NCBI RefSeq assembly: GCF_000378185.1
Contig: NZ_KB899390.1
Coordinates: forward strand, 1-64,000
Length of the DNA stretch: 64,000 nt
Direction of reading: 5' to 3'
Origin: Salinimonas chungwhensis DSM 16280
GTDB lineage: Bacteria > Pseudomonadota > Gammaproteobacteria > Enterobacterales > Alteromonadaceae
The translations under genes and the position numbers were made by a program. The notes below the pieces were generated by a model. The model saw nothing but the letters and a program-made list of their open reading frames with translations. It was not told the origin of the DNA and ran no database searches. Every line of letters starts with the position of its first letter. The first letter of the stretch is position 1. Positions 26,337-36,148 of the stretch are shown here, piece by piece.

Positions 26337-29243
26337 ATGTTTACAAATAATAGACTGGCTAAGTCAGTTAAGCTGGCGTGCGCTTTTGGTGCGGCTTCAG
26401 CTGCGCTTCTGACATCCAATGTTGCTCTTGCACAAGAAAATGCTTCTGCTGAAGAGCAATCTGTCGAGAAAATTTCGGTTGTAGGTTCTCGCATTCGCAA
26501 AGTGGATTTCGCAACTAATGCGCCTGTTGCTACTGTTGGTGTTGAGCAGTTCGAACTGACTAACTCGGTAAACACAGAAGCACTTCTTAATACACTTCCA
26601 CAGACTGTTCCAGGTCTTGATCGCTCTTCTAACAACCCTGGCGGCGGTATCGCTACGGTTGACTTACGTGGTCTGGGAACGTCTCGTACACTTGTTTTGA
26701 TCAATGGCGTTCGCGCTGTTCCTACAACATCTGCTGGTACTGTGGATATCAACACTATTCCAGCCGCGCTTATTGAAAATGTTGAAGTACTAACAGGTGG
26801 TGCATCAGCGGTTTATGGTTCAGATGCTGTTGCCGGTGTTGTTAACTTTTCGCTTAAAAAGAACTTTGAGGGTGTTGAGTTAAATTCAAGTTATGAGCAA
26901 AGCGAAGAGGGCGATGCAGAAATTTGGAATACCGCTCTGACAATTGGTGGCAACTTTGACAACGGTAAGGGTAATGCTGTTGTAAGCATGCAATATACCG
27001 AGCGTGAAGCGTTATTTGCTGACTCACGTTCTATCTCACGTGTCGCTTTGGATGACCAAACTGATGCAAATGGTGATTTCTTCCTGGAGCCATTTGGTTC
27101 GTCAGGCGTACCTGGCACGTCTATCTTCAGTGGTGCATTACCAGAAAACTTTGGCGAAGCAGCTATTTTTAATCCTGATGGTACCATCAGACCGTTTGTA
27201 CAAAGCGGCAATGAAAATGACTTCTATAACTTCGCTCCGGTAAACTACTTGCAGCTTCCACAAGAGCGTCACAACATCACAGCGATGGCGCACTATGAAG
27301 TTAGCGATGATGCAGAAGTTTATGTTCGTGGTAGCTATGCTAACAGTAATGTTCCTCAGCAGCTGGCTGCAACGCCTATTTTCCAGACTTCTACTTTTAC
27401 GCTGGACGGTAACCCGTTCATTGATTCTGGTGCCCAACAAATTATTTCTGATGCGTTTGGTCAGGGCGTAGATACAGATGGTGACGGTATTGATGATCAG
27501 GGCCGTGCGTTCCTGCGTCGTCGTCTGCTTGAGGTTGGTCCTCGTCAGGTTGAAGATGATAGCCAAATGTACTCGATGCTTGCTGGTATTCGTGGTGCAA
27601 TCGGTGATTCAGTATGGATGTACGATGGTTACTTCCAGGTTGGCCGTGTAACCCAGAACTCTATCCAGGAAGGTAACGTTAACCGTGGTCGTTTCGACCA
27701 GGCATTGTTGCTGGCCACCGACGAAAATGGTGACGTAATTCTGGACGCTGACGGCAACCCAAGCTGTGCGGATACCAGTGCAAATGGTGGTCTGACAGGT
27801 TGTTCACCTCTTAACCTGTACGGTGAAGGTAACATTTCTGAAGACGCTGCACAGTTCCTGCGTACCCGTGTTAACGCTGATTCTACCTACGAGCAAAAAC
27901 TTGCTGCATTTAACGTAACCGGTGACTCTTCTGGTTGGTTAGAACTACCAGCAGGTCCTATCGGTCTGGCATTTGGTTTTGAGCACCGTGAAGAAGATTT
28001 CTCTTTTGACCCGTCACAGGATCTGGCAGCAAGTACAATAGCCGGATTTAACGGTTCTCCTGCAGTTTCTGGTGGATTCGATGTAAATGAATACTTTGCG
28101 GAAGCCTATATTCCTCTGCTTGAAGGCGTAGAATTTGCCGAAGTGGTTGATTTGGAACTAGCATACTGTTATGCAGACTGGTCAACAGTGGGCGGAACTA
28201 CCGCATTTAAAATTGCTGGTTCGTGGACTGTAAACGATATGGTTCGAGCTCGTGCTGGTTTTAACCGTGCGGTAAGAGCGCCGAATATCGGTGAGTTGTT
28301 CCAGCCTGAAGCGCAGGGTTTCCCTTCAGCAGAAGATCCTTGTTCAGCAGCAAGCGGTAATGCCGATAGCGCCAATGCAGATGCTATCCGCGCGATTTGT
28401 GAAGCAACAGGCGCGCCGGCTGACTCAGTTTTCACCAGCACGCTTAACGCTGTTTCAGGTCAAACGCCGGGTATCTTTGTTGGTAATGAAGATCTGAAAG
28501 AAGAAGAAGCAGATACATTGACAATCGGTTTGGTTGTAACACCAACAGATAACCTGAGTATCTCTGTTGATTATTTCGATATTGAAATCGAAGATGCTAT
28601 CGCAACCTTCTCTGGCGGTGTTGCCAACATTCTGAGTACTTGTTACACCTCACCTACAGGTGGTGTAGGTTCTCCTCAGTGTGACGCAATCACACGTCGT
28701 GAAGATGGTTCAATCCAACAGGTTCTTGCTGGTAACGAAAACACTGCGGTAACTAAACTTACCGGTTTTGACATCATTACTGATTACAGCATGGAAGTAG
28801 CTGGTGGAAATATGAGCATCAACTATCTGGGTACCATCCTTGATGAGAGCTCTACCACTTATCCCGGTCCGTTCCAGGTCGACTGTACTGGCCAATTTGG
28901 TAACGTATGTGGCGAACCAACTACTGAATACTCGCATCGTATGACTGTAGGCTGGGGCATGGATGACTTTGATGTTCAGCTTCTGTGGAGATTCATCGGT
29001 TCTACCGACGATGATGACCAGGAAACACAATACTTCCGTGAAGAAACTGGTTCATTCAGCTACTTTGATTTTTCAGGTAACTATCACCTGAATGAAAACT
29101 TCCGTCTGAATGCCGGTGTTCGTAACTTGCTTGACAAAGAGCCGCCAGCATTTGGTGGTAACGCAGAACAGTCAAACACCTGGCCTGCGACATATGACGT
29201 TTTCGGACGCACATACTTTGTTGGTGTAACAGCGCGCTTCTAA
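26337..29243 (+). CDS. TonB-dependent outer membrane receptor (2)
   Basis: Receptor of 968 aa with a signal peptide (about 1-32, cleaved after ALA-QE), the segment EKISVVGSRIRK, and a plug with GLGTSRTLVLINGVR, VDINTIPAALIENVEVLTGGASAVYGSDAVAGVVNF, and a barrel ending GVTARF. Codons are those of strongly expressed genes (many GGT, CGT, GAA), more so than receptor 1 by eye. The paralogous N-termini and matching leaders point to common ancestry. A terminator follows at 29281. The substrate is unknown. Confidence 0.94.
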   Translation: MFTNNRLAKSVKLACAFGAASAALLTSNVALAQENASAEEQSVEKISVVGSRIRKVDFATNAPVATVGVEQFELTNSVNTEALLNTLPQTVPGLDRSSNNPGGGIATVDLRGLGTSRTLVLINGVRAVPTTSAGTVDINTIPAALIENVEVLTGGASAVYGSDAVAGVVNFSLKKNFEGVELNSSYEQSEEGDAEIWNTALTIGGNFDNGKGNAVVSMQYTEREALFADSRSISRVALDDQTDANGDFFLEPFGSSGVPGTSIFSGALPENFGEAAIFNPDGTIRPFVQSGNENDFYNFAPVNYLQLPQERHNITAMAHYEVSDDAEVYVRGSYANSNVPQQLAATPIFQTSTFTLDGNPFIDSGAQQIISDAFGQGVDTDGDGIDDQGRAFLRRRLLEVGPRQVEDDSQMYSMLAGIRGAIGDSVWMYDGYFQVGRVTQNSIQEGNVNRGRFDQALLLATDENGDVILDADGNPSCADTSANGGLTGCSPLNLYGEGNISEDAAQFLRTRVNADSTYEQKLAAFNVTGDSSGWLELPAGPIGLAFGFEHREEDFSFDPSQDLAASTIAGFNGSPAVSGGFDVNEYFAEAYIPLLEGVEFAEVVDLELAYCYADWSTVGGTTAFKIAGSWTVNDMVRARAGFNRAVRAPNIGELFQPEAQGFPSAEDPCSAASGNADSANADAIRAICEATGAPADSVFTSTLNAVSGQTPGIFVGNEDLKEEEADTLTIGLVVTPTDNLSISVDYFDIEIEDAIATFSGGVANILSTCYTSPTGGVGSPQCDAITRREDGSIQQVLAGNENTAVTKLTGFDIITDYSMEVAGGNMSINYLGTILDESSTTYPGPFQVDCTGQFGNVCGEPTTEYSHRMTVGWGMDDFDVQLLWRFIGSTDDDDQETQYFREETGSFSYFDFSGNYHLNENFRLNAGVRNLLDKEPPAFGGNAEQSNTWPATYDVFGRTYFVGVTARF

Positions 29244-29280
29244 GCGACATGAGTATTACTATCATTTGATGATAGTGTGG

Positions 29281-29309
29281 AAAGGCCAGCATTTCGCTGG
29301 CCTTTTTTT
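29281..29309 (+). terminator. rho-independent terminator of TonB receptor 2
   Basis: AAAGGCCAGC-atttc-GCTGGCCTTTTTTT is a perfect stem with a T-run, 38 bases after the receptor stop. A second small hairpin, ACTATCA/TGATAGT, lies just before it. Confidence 0.92.
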
Positions 29310-29404
29310 GATGTAAGGAAAGAAACTAGCAAACCCGAGCACACAGAAATACGCTACAGCTTTATTCCTTTCACTTGCCTCAAAAGCGTCTCGCAACTCA
29401 GAAC

Positions 29405-30340
29405 ATGTCTTTAGAAATAACGTTTATTCATTATTCAAAAAATTTTGTGGAAATGTATATGCAAGCATGGGATTCATACTGGCAAAATAACAATCCGAAC
29501 ACGCCTGTTTTTTCCAATCATTTAGGACAGAGTCGTGTGGAGATATGCGACTTTTGGGCGTCTGTATTTGAAAATCTAGCTGAAAAGGCAGTAGTTTTAG
29601 ATGTCGCCTGCGGGGCGGGTGCTGTTTTTGACGCTATTAAAAATGCTAATGCATATACTCTTTACGCGCATGATGGTTCACCCATTGCTAGAAGTAAGGT
29701 TTTAAAAAAATATCCACACGCCTCGGAAGTATCAAACGAGAGGTTACTGCAATATAAAAAACCCTTTATCGAACAGTTAGTCAGCCAGTTTGGTATAGAG
29801 TATTTAGATGATGAGCACGTGCAAGGTGCATTTGATACATTGCTACCGGGGGGGAATTTTGCAGCTCTGGTACACAAAAAATCCGGCTACATTTACAATA
29901 AATACAAGGCGGAAGGCGAACAGATTCAATCTCTCTTACAATACGATGTATGCGCACGTCTTGGTGAATTACATGAGCGCAGTGCCAGACTTCAGGAAAC
30001 GTTAACAAATGAGGCAAAAGGAATATGGGCGCAGACCGGGCTTAATTTGTCTGATCTTCTCACCGGTCCTGAAGCATTATATGCTGGCAGTACGCAGCTA
30101 CTTAGTAACTACAATAAGTACACAATGGGTGACGTCAGAAACTGGTTCTCAGGTATGCAAAAGCAGTTGCAGGCGGCTTTAGATAATATGATGGAAATTG
30201 TTTCGGTAGCAAAATCAGAAGATGATGTGAAACATATGTGCTTTCTGGGCGGTATCAAAGATAATCTGGCTATCCAACCCCTGTATATTTCAAGTCAAAA
30301 TGAACCTGTAGCGTGGTCAGTGAGGGGCAAAAAGTGCTAG
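29405..30340 (+). CDS. class I SAM-dependent methyltransferase-like protein
   Basis: 311 aa from ATG 29405. Methyltransferase motif I is visible as VVLDVACGAGAVFDAI (about residues 63-78), followed by an acidic strand end (TLYAHDGS). The rest matches no specific family I recognise; a helical C-terminal half (GELHERSARLQETL, MQKQLQAALDNM) looks like a coiled-coil region. The start is uncertain: no good SD precedes 29405, and MYM/MQAW codons near 29453-29461 are alternatives. It overlaps the next gene by 7 bases (GTGCTAG), so the two are probably co-translated. The substrate is unknown; context suggests modification of a peptide or small molecule together with the two oxygenases. Confidence 0.65.
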   Translation: MSLEITFIHYSKNFVEMYMQAWDSYWQNNNPNTPVFSNHLGQSRVEICDFWASVFENLAEKAVVLDVACGAGAVFDAIKNANAYTLYAHDGSPIARSKVLKKYPHASEVSNERLLQYKKPFIEQLVSQFGIEYLDDEHVQGAFDTLLPGGNFAALVHKKSGYIYNKYKAEGEQIQSLLQYDVCARLGELHERSARLQETLTNEAKGIWAQTGLNLSDLLTGPEALYAGSTQLLSNYNKYTMGDVRNWFSGMQKQLQAALDNMMEIVSVAKSEDDVKHMCFLGGIKDNLAIQPLYISSQNEPVAWSVRGKKC

Positions 30341-32079
30341 CGCAAAAACTCACTTCAGCAATTAAACTACATAAAGCTAAAAGGTTCGATGAAGCTGAAA
30401 AGCTTTATCTTGAACTTATGAACAGCCACCCAAAAGATGTTAACTGTCATTATCTTCTGGGGTCTCTTTATCATGAAAAACAGACGTTCTCAAAAGCAGA
30501 ACCGTTACTTGCTTTCGCATTTAAGGCCGTACCAGACAACGGCGACATTGCTTATGCCTTTGCGAAAAATCTTTATGCGCTAAACAAATATGATGAAGTC
30601 CGCACAGCCCTTCAAAAGCATTTGAATAACAAAAAGTGCTTCAAGCTCTATGTTAAATGCGTTGAGTACGACAAAAGTGCGCATAAGCTTGACCCCGCTC
30701 AGCTAAAATCCTGGCAGATAATGGAGATAGGTAAACAGGCATTTATTCAAAAACACTTTCATTTGGCGGCAAAGTATTTTGACTATGTCTGTTCTATATC
30801 ACCAAAAGATGATGAAAGTCAGTATTTACTGGCATTATCGCTGGACAAAGTGGGCCAGTATCATCGTGCGCTAAATATTTACGAGCGCTTGACAGACGCA
30901 GGTTCCATAACATTCGATGTGATTTTTAATCGTGGGGTTTCCTACTATAACCTTGACAGAAAAAACCTGGCCAGGGACGACTTTAATCAGGCGATAGCCT
31001 TGCAGCCTGATGATATCAGAGCATACATATACCTTTCCTCTACATTATACGAGCTTGGCGAAAAAGAGACGTACCTGCAGCCTTTATTCCAATGTATTGA
31101 GCATAATCCCCTACAAGCACCAGTGTACGGTAAATTATGCGAAGCACTTATCAGTGAGGGGCAGAATGAAGAAGCACAGCGCATCCTGGATGAGGCGCCC
31201 GGCGAGCTTCAGCATCACGTTGATATTATAAAAATTAAATCTCGCCTGTTATGGGAACATGACCGCTCCAAAGCGCTTGCATTGCTGGCACAAGAGGATA
31301 CGCATATAGCGTTAAAGCCTGAACTGGCAAAACGCTACATTCAGGACCAGCAATGGCAGAATGCCCGCCATACGCTTTCAATTCTGAAAAAACAGCAACA
31401 CTTTTCCATCGAAACCAAAGCGCTTGAGCATGCTTTAAAATATTGTCAGCCTTGCGATCCGGTGTCAGTAAAAGCTGACTACGAAGCCTTAGTCAAAGAA
31501 TTTCGATTTGCAGACACCGCTGAGTCATCAGATACGCTGGAAGCACTAAAGCGCTATTTGGAAGCAAGACACCAACATGCCACCCATCCCCAATCTCAAT
31601 CTGTTAATGGGGGCACACAAATCTCCAATGTATTGTATGATGCAGACAATCCTGCTTCCACAGAATTGCTGTCATTTATCCACCAGTCTGTAGATAGGTA
31701 TATTGATGCTGTTCATAATAAAGCCACGCATTATATCAGTGGTTTTTCTTTTGCAAATCGTCGTTATACAGTATTGGAGGGCTGGTCAGTGAGCTTAAAG
31801 CGCGACGGTAAACATCAGTATCATATCCATCCGGAGGGAGCATTGAGCGCTGTCTTTTATATTGACTTGCCGCAGGAAATAGGGACATCAGACCTACAGG
31901 GACATCTCGCGTTTGGCATTCCCGAGTTTCTTGCCACAGGCGAGGAAAACCCAGAATACAGCGTTCTGCCGGAGCGCGGCAAACTGGTTCTTTTCCCTTC
32001 TCATGTTTGGCATGGCACCCTGCCTTTTGAAAGTGACCAGAACAGGCTAACCATAGCCTTTGATATCGCTATGAATTAA
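30334..32079 (+). CDS. TPR-repeat protein with C-terminal 2OG-Fe(II) oxygenase domain
   Basis: 581 aa. The N-terminal two thirds are tetratricopeptide repeats (for example AKRFDEAEKLYLELMNSHP, then GQYHRALNIYERL and NLARDDFNQAIALQPDD), a scaffold for binding a partner protein. The C-terminal 190 residues form a cupin-type oxygenase of the 'putative 2OG-Fe(II) oxygenase' kind: HIHPEGALSAVFYI gives the first histidine, HVWHGTLPF the distal histidine, and NRLTIAFD the arginine. The start is GTG 30334, preceded by GAGGGG at 6 bases; an upstream GTG at 30313 lacks an SD. No signal peptide, so cytoplasmic. Such proteins are common beside TonB receptors in Alteromonadales, but no function has been shown that I know of. 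Confidence 0.82.
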   Translation: MLAQKLTSAIKLHKAKRFDEAEKLYLELMNSHPKDVNCHYLLGSLYHEKQTFSKAEPLLAFAFKAVPDNGDIAYAFAKNLYALNKYDEVRTALQKHLNNKKCFKLYVKCVEYDKSAHKLDPAQLKSWQIMEIGKQAFIQKHFHLAAKYFDYVCSISPKDDESQYLLALSLDKVGQYHRALNIYERLTDAGSITFDVIFNRGVSYYNLDRKNLARDDFNQAIALQPDDIRAYIYLSSTLYELGEKETYLQPLFQCIEHNPLQAPVYGKLCEALISEGQNEEAQRILDEAPGELQHHVDIIKIKSRLLWEHDRSKALALLAQEDTHIALKPELAKRYIQDQQWQNARHTLSILKKQQHFSIETKALEHALKYCQPCDPVSVKADYEALVKEFRFADTAESSDTLEALKRYLEARHQHATHPQSQSVNGGTQISNVLYDADNPASTELLSFIHQSVDRYIDAVHNKATHYISGFSFANRRYTVLEGWSVSLKRDGKHQYHIHPEGALSAVFYIDLPQEIGTSDLQGHLAFGIPEFLATGEENPEYSVLPERGKLVLFPSHVWHGTLPFESDQNRLTIAFDIAMN

Positions 32080-32165
32080 TTTGGGTGAGTGAGCGATGAG
32101 CAAAGGCCGATAAACCGTACCTGGTTTCTCACGAATCGGAGTAAAACAAAAAGAAGAGGAAAGTG

Positions 32166-32861
32166 ATGTCATCATTTTTACATACCCAGCTTAGGATTAG
32201 CGATTTTAAAGATGCGTTTGCAAAAGAGCGGTTGCGGGTAACATCAGTCTTGAGCGCTGAGACCAGTAAGTCGCTGTCTACTACGCTGCAGCAAGATGTG
32301 AGCTTTGAGACCGCGCTCTTCTTTGAAAACCAGAATGTTATGCTTTCTGATGAGGCTTGGTCCCAGTTGCCAGATAAAAGAAAACGGGAAATTCGTCAAC
32401 AGATAATGGCAAACGCAGCGGATGGAAAAGGCTTCATTTATGGTAGAAAAAAAGTCGACGAAAATGAGCAAAATTCAGCGCTGAAATACGCGTTTGAAAC
32501 ATTAAATTCAGAATCTTTTCTCACTGAAATGCGAAAACTTTCAGGTTATAGCGAAATAAACTATGCCAGTATGCAGGCTACGCGTTTTTTACCAGGCCAG
32601 TTTATCACCCGCCACAATGATATTGTTGAGTCAGAAGGGCGAAGATTAGCGTATGTTTTCAATTTGTCGCCTGTGTGGCATCCAGACTGGGGCGGGTTAC
32701 TTCAGTTTTTTGACACCGATGGAACCAGCACTGAAAGCTGGACACCAGAATTTAATACACTGAGCCTGTTCGGGGTTAAAAATATTCATAGTGTTACTTA
32801 CGTAACCCCATTTGCTAAGTCCGCTCGGTATGCCCTGACAGGTTGGTTTGGTGTGAAATAG
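32166..32861 (+). CDS. 2OG-Fe(II) oxygenase family protein
   Basis: 231 aa. The double-stranded beta-helix motif is complete: His150 and Asp152 in FITRHNDIV, His208 in VKNIHSVTYV and Arg221 in SARYALTGWF, the iron and 2-oxoglutarate ligands. It resembles the prolyl/aspartyl hydroxylase-like proteins related to Tpa1/Ofd1. ATG 32166 is preferred over GTG 32163, since AGAGGA lies 5 bases before it. It is 86 bases after the TPR oxygenase and in the same direction, probably in the same operon. A target is not predictable, but two oxygenases and a methyltransferase together suggest successive tailoring of one substrate. Confidence 0.85.
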   Translation: MSSFLHTQLRISDFKDAFAKERLRVTSVLSAETSKSLSTTLQQDVSFETALFFENQNVMLSDEAWSQLPDKRKREIRQQIMANAADGKGFIYGRKKVDENEQNSALKYAFETLNSESFLTEMRKLSGYSEINYASMQATRFLPGQFITRHNDIVESEGRRLAYVFNLSPVWHPDWGGLLQFFDTDGTSTESWTPEFNTLSLFGVKNIHSVTYVTPFAKSARYALTGWFGVK

Positions 32862-33472
32862 CAAGTGGCATTAGCGATAAAAGTTAATGTTTACAGCAGT
32901 GACGTGCTTCAGAATATTTAGTACATTTAATAGCCAGCAACGTGCTTGTTATTGGTGCAAACGACCAGCGTGGAACCGCGGCACGTGTTTTCTGTCTATT
33001 AAATGAAAAGTAAGGTTAAAAAAACAGTTGTTCTATCGACTTTCATTTACCGAATAACAACGGAAGCCACTAACAGGGTAAACAAGTTGTAACGAAGCTG
33101 GACTCAAAAATGTGAAAAAAAGTAATTAAATTACAGCTTTATTTAATATAGCTTGAGCAGAAAATCTGATTTTATTACCAGTCTGAGTTTTATAAGTGTC
33201 TCATGGATGGCAAATTTACGACATTGGCAAGTACAAATGGGTACTATTCTTTTGGTTACTAAATGTTCACATTCTGTCTGCGCACCGTGCGAAACACTGT
33301 GTAAAGACGGTGTTACTTGACTCTGTAATCTGTTCCATGTGACTATTAGGGATTCGTAGTGCTGGTATGTATGTATTGGCAGCTACCTTCTAAAAGCAAA
33401 AAAGCAAAGTTTATACGCCCCTTGCTGTGATTAGCACAGCGAGGATTTAAAAAAGAAATTTGGTTGGGAACT
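32862..33472 (+). promoter_or_regulatory. 610-base gene-free region before TonB-system operon
   Basis: AT-rich with stop codons in all frames; no protein, tRNA or terminator with a T-run was found. A strong hairpin, CCTTGCTGTG (33420-33429) with CACAGCGAGG (33435-33444) and a 5-base loop, lies 28 bases before the first start codon. A promoter for the following six-gene operon must be here, but I cannot place it. Confidence 0.5.
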
Positions 33473-34246
33473 ATGTCCAAGATGAGCAAGAGAACTCTTA
33501 TTGCTTCTACTGTCATGGGTGCATTTGCACTGTCTGGCAGTGCAGCCGTCTCTGCAGTTACTCTTAACGATCTTCAAAAAGAAGAAGCTAAGATTCACGC
33601 GGCTGCAGCGAAATCTCAAGAAAAAATAAACGCACTGTTTGAACAGTCACAAGAGTTGTTGGTCGAGTATCGTTCAACTGTTGATCAAACAGAGAACCTG
33701 AAAGTTTACAACGACTATATTGCGAGCCTGGTAGAAGATCAGCAGCGCAGCATAGACTCACTTCAGCGTCAGATCGACAGCATCGAAGAAACAAAGCAAG
33801 GCATTGTTCCTCTGATGTTCCGTATGATCGACAGCCTGGAAAAGTTTGTTGAACTGGATATTCCAATTTATCTTGAAGAGCGCCGCGAACGCATTCAGCG
33901 TCTGCGCGATTTGATGGCTAATTCGAATGTGACCGTATCAGAACAGTTCCGTCAGGTAATCGAAGCCTATTTGGTTGAAGTTGAATACGGTACAAAGATG
34001 TCTTCTTATCAAGGCACCATCAATGCTAATGGTACTGAAAACACGGTTGATTTCTTTAATCTTGGACGTACCGCTTTCTTAGCACTGTCACTGGATCAGA
34101 CCAGTGCGTGGGTGTGGGATAACGAAGAGCGTCAGTGGAAAGCTTTGGGTGATGATTATCTGGCATCGGTTGTTGACGCTGTGAAAATGGCCAACGGTGT
34201 GAAAACCCCAGACCTTATCAAATTACCAATCAAAGCAGCGGAGTAA
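33473..34246 (+). CDS. DUF3450 family periplasmic protein of TonB system
   Basis: About 257 aa with a signal peptide (TLIASTVMGAFALSGSAAVSA) and a long alpha-helical coiled coil (about residues 35-145), then a mixed C-terminal domain with TSAWVWDNEERQWKAL. This matches DUF3450 (PF11932), found almost only in operons with TtpC-type ExbB proteins and TonB. Likely a periplasmic accessory of the energy-transduction complex; the biochemical role is unknown. The start is uncertain among ATG 33473 and ATG 33482. The next gene begins 6 bases after the stop. Confidence 0.85.
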   Translation: MSKMSKRTLIASTVMGAFALSGSAAVSAVTLNDLQKEEAKIHAAAAKSQEKINALFEQSQELLVEYRSTVDQTENLKVYNDYIASLVEDQQRSIDSLQRQIDSIEETKQGIVPLMFRMIDSLEKFVELDIPIYLEERRERIQRLRDLMANSNVTVSEQFRQVIEAYLVEVEYGTKMSSYQGTINANGTENTVDFFNLGRTAFLALSLDQTSAWVWDNEERQWKALGDDYLASVVDAVKMANGVKTPDLIKLPIKAAE

Positions 34247-34252
34247 GTTTTA

Positions 34253-35611
34253 ATGAAACAAGTATTTAAATCTCTTGTAGCCGCTGCAACTATGGCGGTT
34301 ATTTCAACCGGCGCGCAGGCACAGGAAGCTGCCAGCCTGCAAGATCTGTTGGAGCAGGTAAAGAAGAATCGTGTCTCTGAGGCGCGCATCAATGAAGATC
34401 GCGAAGCAGAGTTCCGTTCTGAGCGTGCGGATAAACAAGCATTGCTTCGTCAAGCCCAGTCTGACCTTCAGGCCGAGCAGGATCGTGGCGATCGTTTACA
34501 ACAGCAATTTTCTGACAATGAAACCACATTGAATGAAAAATCATCTGAGCTTGAGCAAGCGACTGGTACGCTGGGCGAAATGTTCGGTGTTGTACGTCAG
34601 GCTGCTTCAGAAGCCTATGGTCGTGTATCTACATCAATTGTAAGTGCGCAATATCCTAATCGTGATGAGTTCCTTGCAAAAATGTCTGAAGAGTCTCAGG
34701 GCCTTCCTAACATGCAAGAACTTGAAGATCTGTGGTTTGCTCTACAGACAGAAATGACTCAGGGCGGTCAGATTGATCGTTTTACTACTGAAGTTGTAGA
34801 CCTTGATGGTGGTAGCAGTCAGCATGAAGTAGTGCGTGTAGGTACATTTAACCTGGTAAGTGACCAGGGCTATCTTTCCTATGATGCGGAAAATGACGTG
34901 GTTCAACCGCTTGGACGTCAGCCTGAAGGATATTTAGCGTCCAGTGCTGAGGAGCTTGCTGAAGCGACCTCAGGTACTGTTCCTTTTTATGCTGATCCTT
35001 CGCAAGGTGCAATTCTTGGGTTGCTTAAAGAAAAAGCAACATGGGAAGAGCGTTATCATGCAGGTGGTCCGGTAGGCTACACAATCACTGTCATGCTGAT
35101 AGTTGGTCTGTTGATTGGTATCTATAAGCTTGTCACACTTTCTATTACCGGAAGTAAGATTAAGTCGCAGTTGAAAAACCCAGGCAATCCATCTACTGGT
35201 AACCCGTTAGGCCGTGTTCTTAAAGTTTATCAGTCTAATAAAAGCAGTGATGTGGAAAACCTTGAACTGAAACTGGATGAAGCAATTCTTAAAGAGCTGC
35301 CTTCTATCGAAAGTGGTATCAACATTATCAAGATCTTTGCTGCTATCGCACCGCTATTAGGTCTGTTAGGTACCGTAATAGGTATGATTGCAACGTTCCA
35401 GACAATCACACTGTTTGGTACGGGCGACCCTAAACTAATGGCAGGTAGTATCTCAATGGCTCTTATAACAACGGCGATGGGTATCATTGCGGCATTGCCA
35501 TTGATTTTGACACACAGCATTGTTGCTTCGCGCAGCAAATCAATCATCCACATTCTTGATGAGCAAACCGCGGGTATCATCGCAGCTCATAAAGAGACGG
35601 GGAAAGCGTAA
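34253..35611 (+). CDS. ttpC: TtpC-type MotA/TolQ/ExbB proton channel protein
   Basis: 452 aa, much longer than ExbB. The N-terminal signal sequence (ends GAQAQEAA) leads to a periplasmic coiled-coil region (SERADKQALLRQAQSDLQAEQ) and a globular part, then three membrane segments with the MotA/TolQ/ExbB signature (PLLGLLGTVIGMIATFQ, and MALITTAMGIIAALPL). This layout is that of TtpC, which in Vibrio is required for the TonB2 system to energise certain receptors. Gene order DUF3450-ttpC-exbB-exbD-tonB-TPR is the conserved arrangement in marine gammaproteobacteria. Confidence 0.9.
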   Translation: MKQVFKSLVAAATMAVISTGAQAQEAASLQDLLEQVKKNRVSEARINEDREAEFRSERADKQALLRQAQSDLQAEQDRGDRLQQQFSDNETTLNEKSSELEQATGTLGEMFGVVRQAASEAYGRVSTSIVSAQYPNRDEFLAKMSEESQGLPNMQELEDLWFALQTEMTQGGQIDRFTTEVVDLDGGSSQHEVVRVGTFNLVSDQGYLSYDAENDVVQPLGRQPEGYLASSAEELAEATSGTVPFYADPSQGAILGLLKEKATWEERYHAGGPVGYTITVMLIVGLLIGIYKLVTLSITGSKIKSQLKNPGNPSTGNPLGRVLKVYQSNKSSDVENLELKLDEAILKELPSIESGINIIKIFAAIAPLLGLLGTVIGMIATFQTITLFGTGDPKLMAGSISMALITTAMGIIAALPLILTHSIVASRSKSIIHILDEQTAGIIAAHKETGKA

Positions 35612-35612
35612 T

Positions 35613-36137
35613 ATGAATAGCCTGATTGGATTATGGGAATCTGTCAGGGAATTTATCGCTACCGGTGGCGACGTGCTTTATTTTGTCGCTGCCGCGCTCT
35701 TTCTAATGTGGGTATTAATGATTGAGCGCTATTGGTACATCACAGCAGTCTTCCCAAAGGTGAAGAAAGATATTATCGCCAAATGGGACGCCCGCTCTGA
35801 TACGACCTCTTGGTATGCGCATAGAATCCGTGAAGCTTGGATTTCTGAAGCGTCAGACGGTTTAGACGCACGTATGCTAATCATCCGTACGTTGGTGGCA
35901 ATGTGCCCGCTAATTGGACTGTTAGGTACAGTTACCGGCATGATTAGTGTTTTCGAAACCATGGCAACGCAAGGTACTAGCAACGCTCGTTTGATGGCTT
36001 CTGGTATTTCGATGGCAACAATTCCGACAATGGCCGGTATGGTTGCAGCTTTGTCGGGACTATTTATCAGTTCTCGTCTCGAAGCCAAAGCTAAGATGGC
36101 AAGAGAAGGCTTGGTAGATAGCCTGCCACATCACTAG
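35613..36137 (+). CDS. exbB: ExbB-type biopolymer transport protein
   Basis: 174 aa, three membrane segments: helix 1 around DVLYFVAAALFLMWVLMIE, then CPLIGLLGTVTGMISVFETMA and MATIPTMAGMVAALSGLFI. These are the ExbB/TolQ proton channel signature regions. ATG 35613 lies 1 base after the ttpC stop; longer frames upstream run inside ttpC and are discounted. ExbB forms a pentamer around ExbD and uses the proton gradient to move TonB. It is short for ExbB (E. coli 244 aa) but normal for the TonB2-type ExbB2. Confidence 0.93.
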   Translation: MNSLIGLWESVREFIATGGDVLYFVAAALFLMWVLMIERYWYITAVFPKVKKDIIAKWDARSDTTSWYAHRIREAWISEASDGLDARMLIIRTLVAMCPLIGLLGTVTGMISVFETMATQGTSNARLMASGISMATIPTMAGMVAALSGLFISSRLEAKAKMAREGLVDSLPHH

Positions 36138-36148
36138 AGAGAGATATT

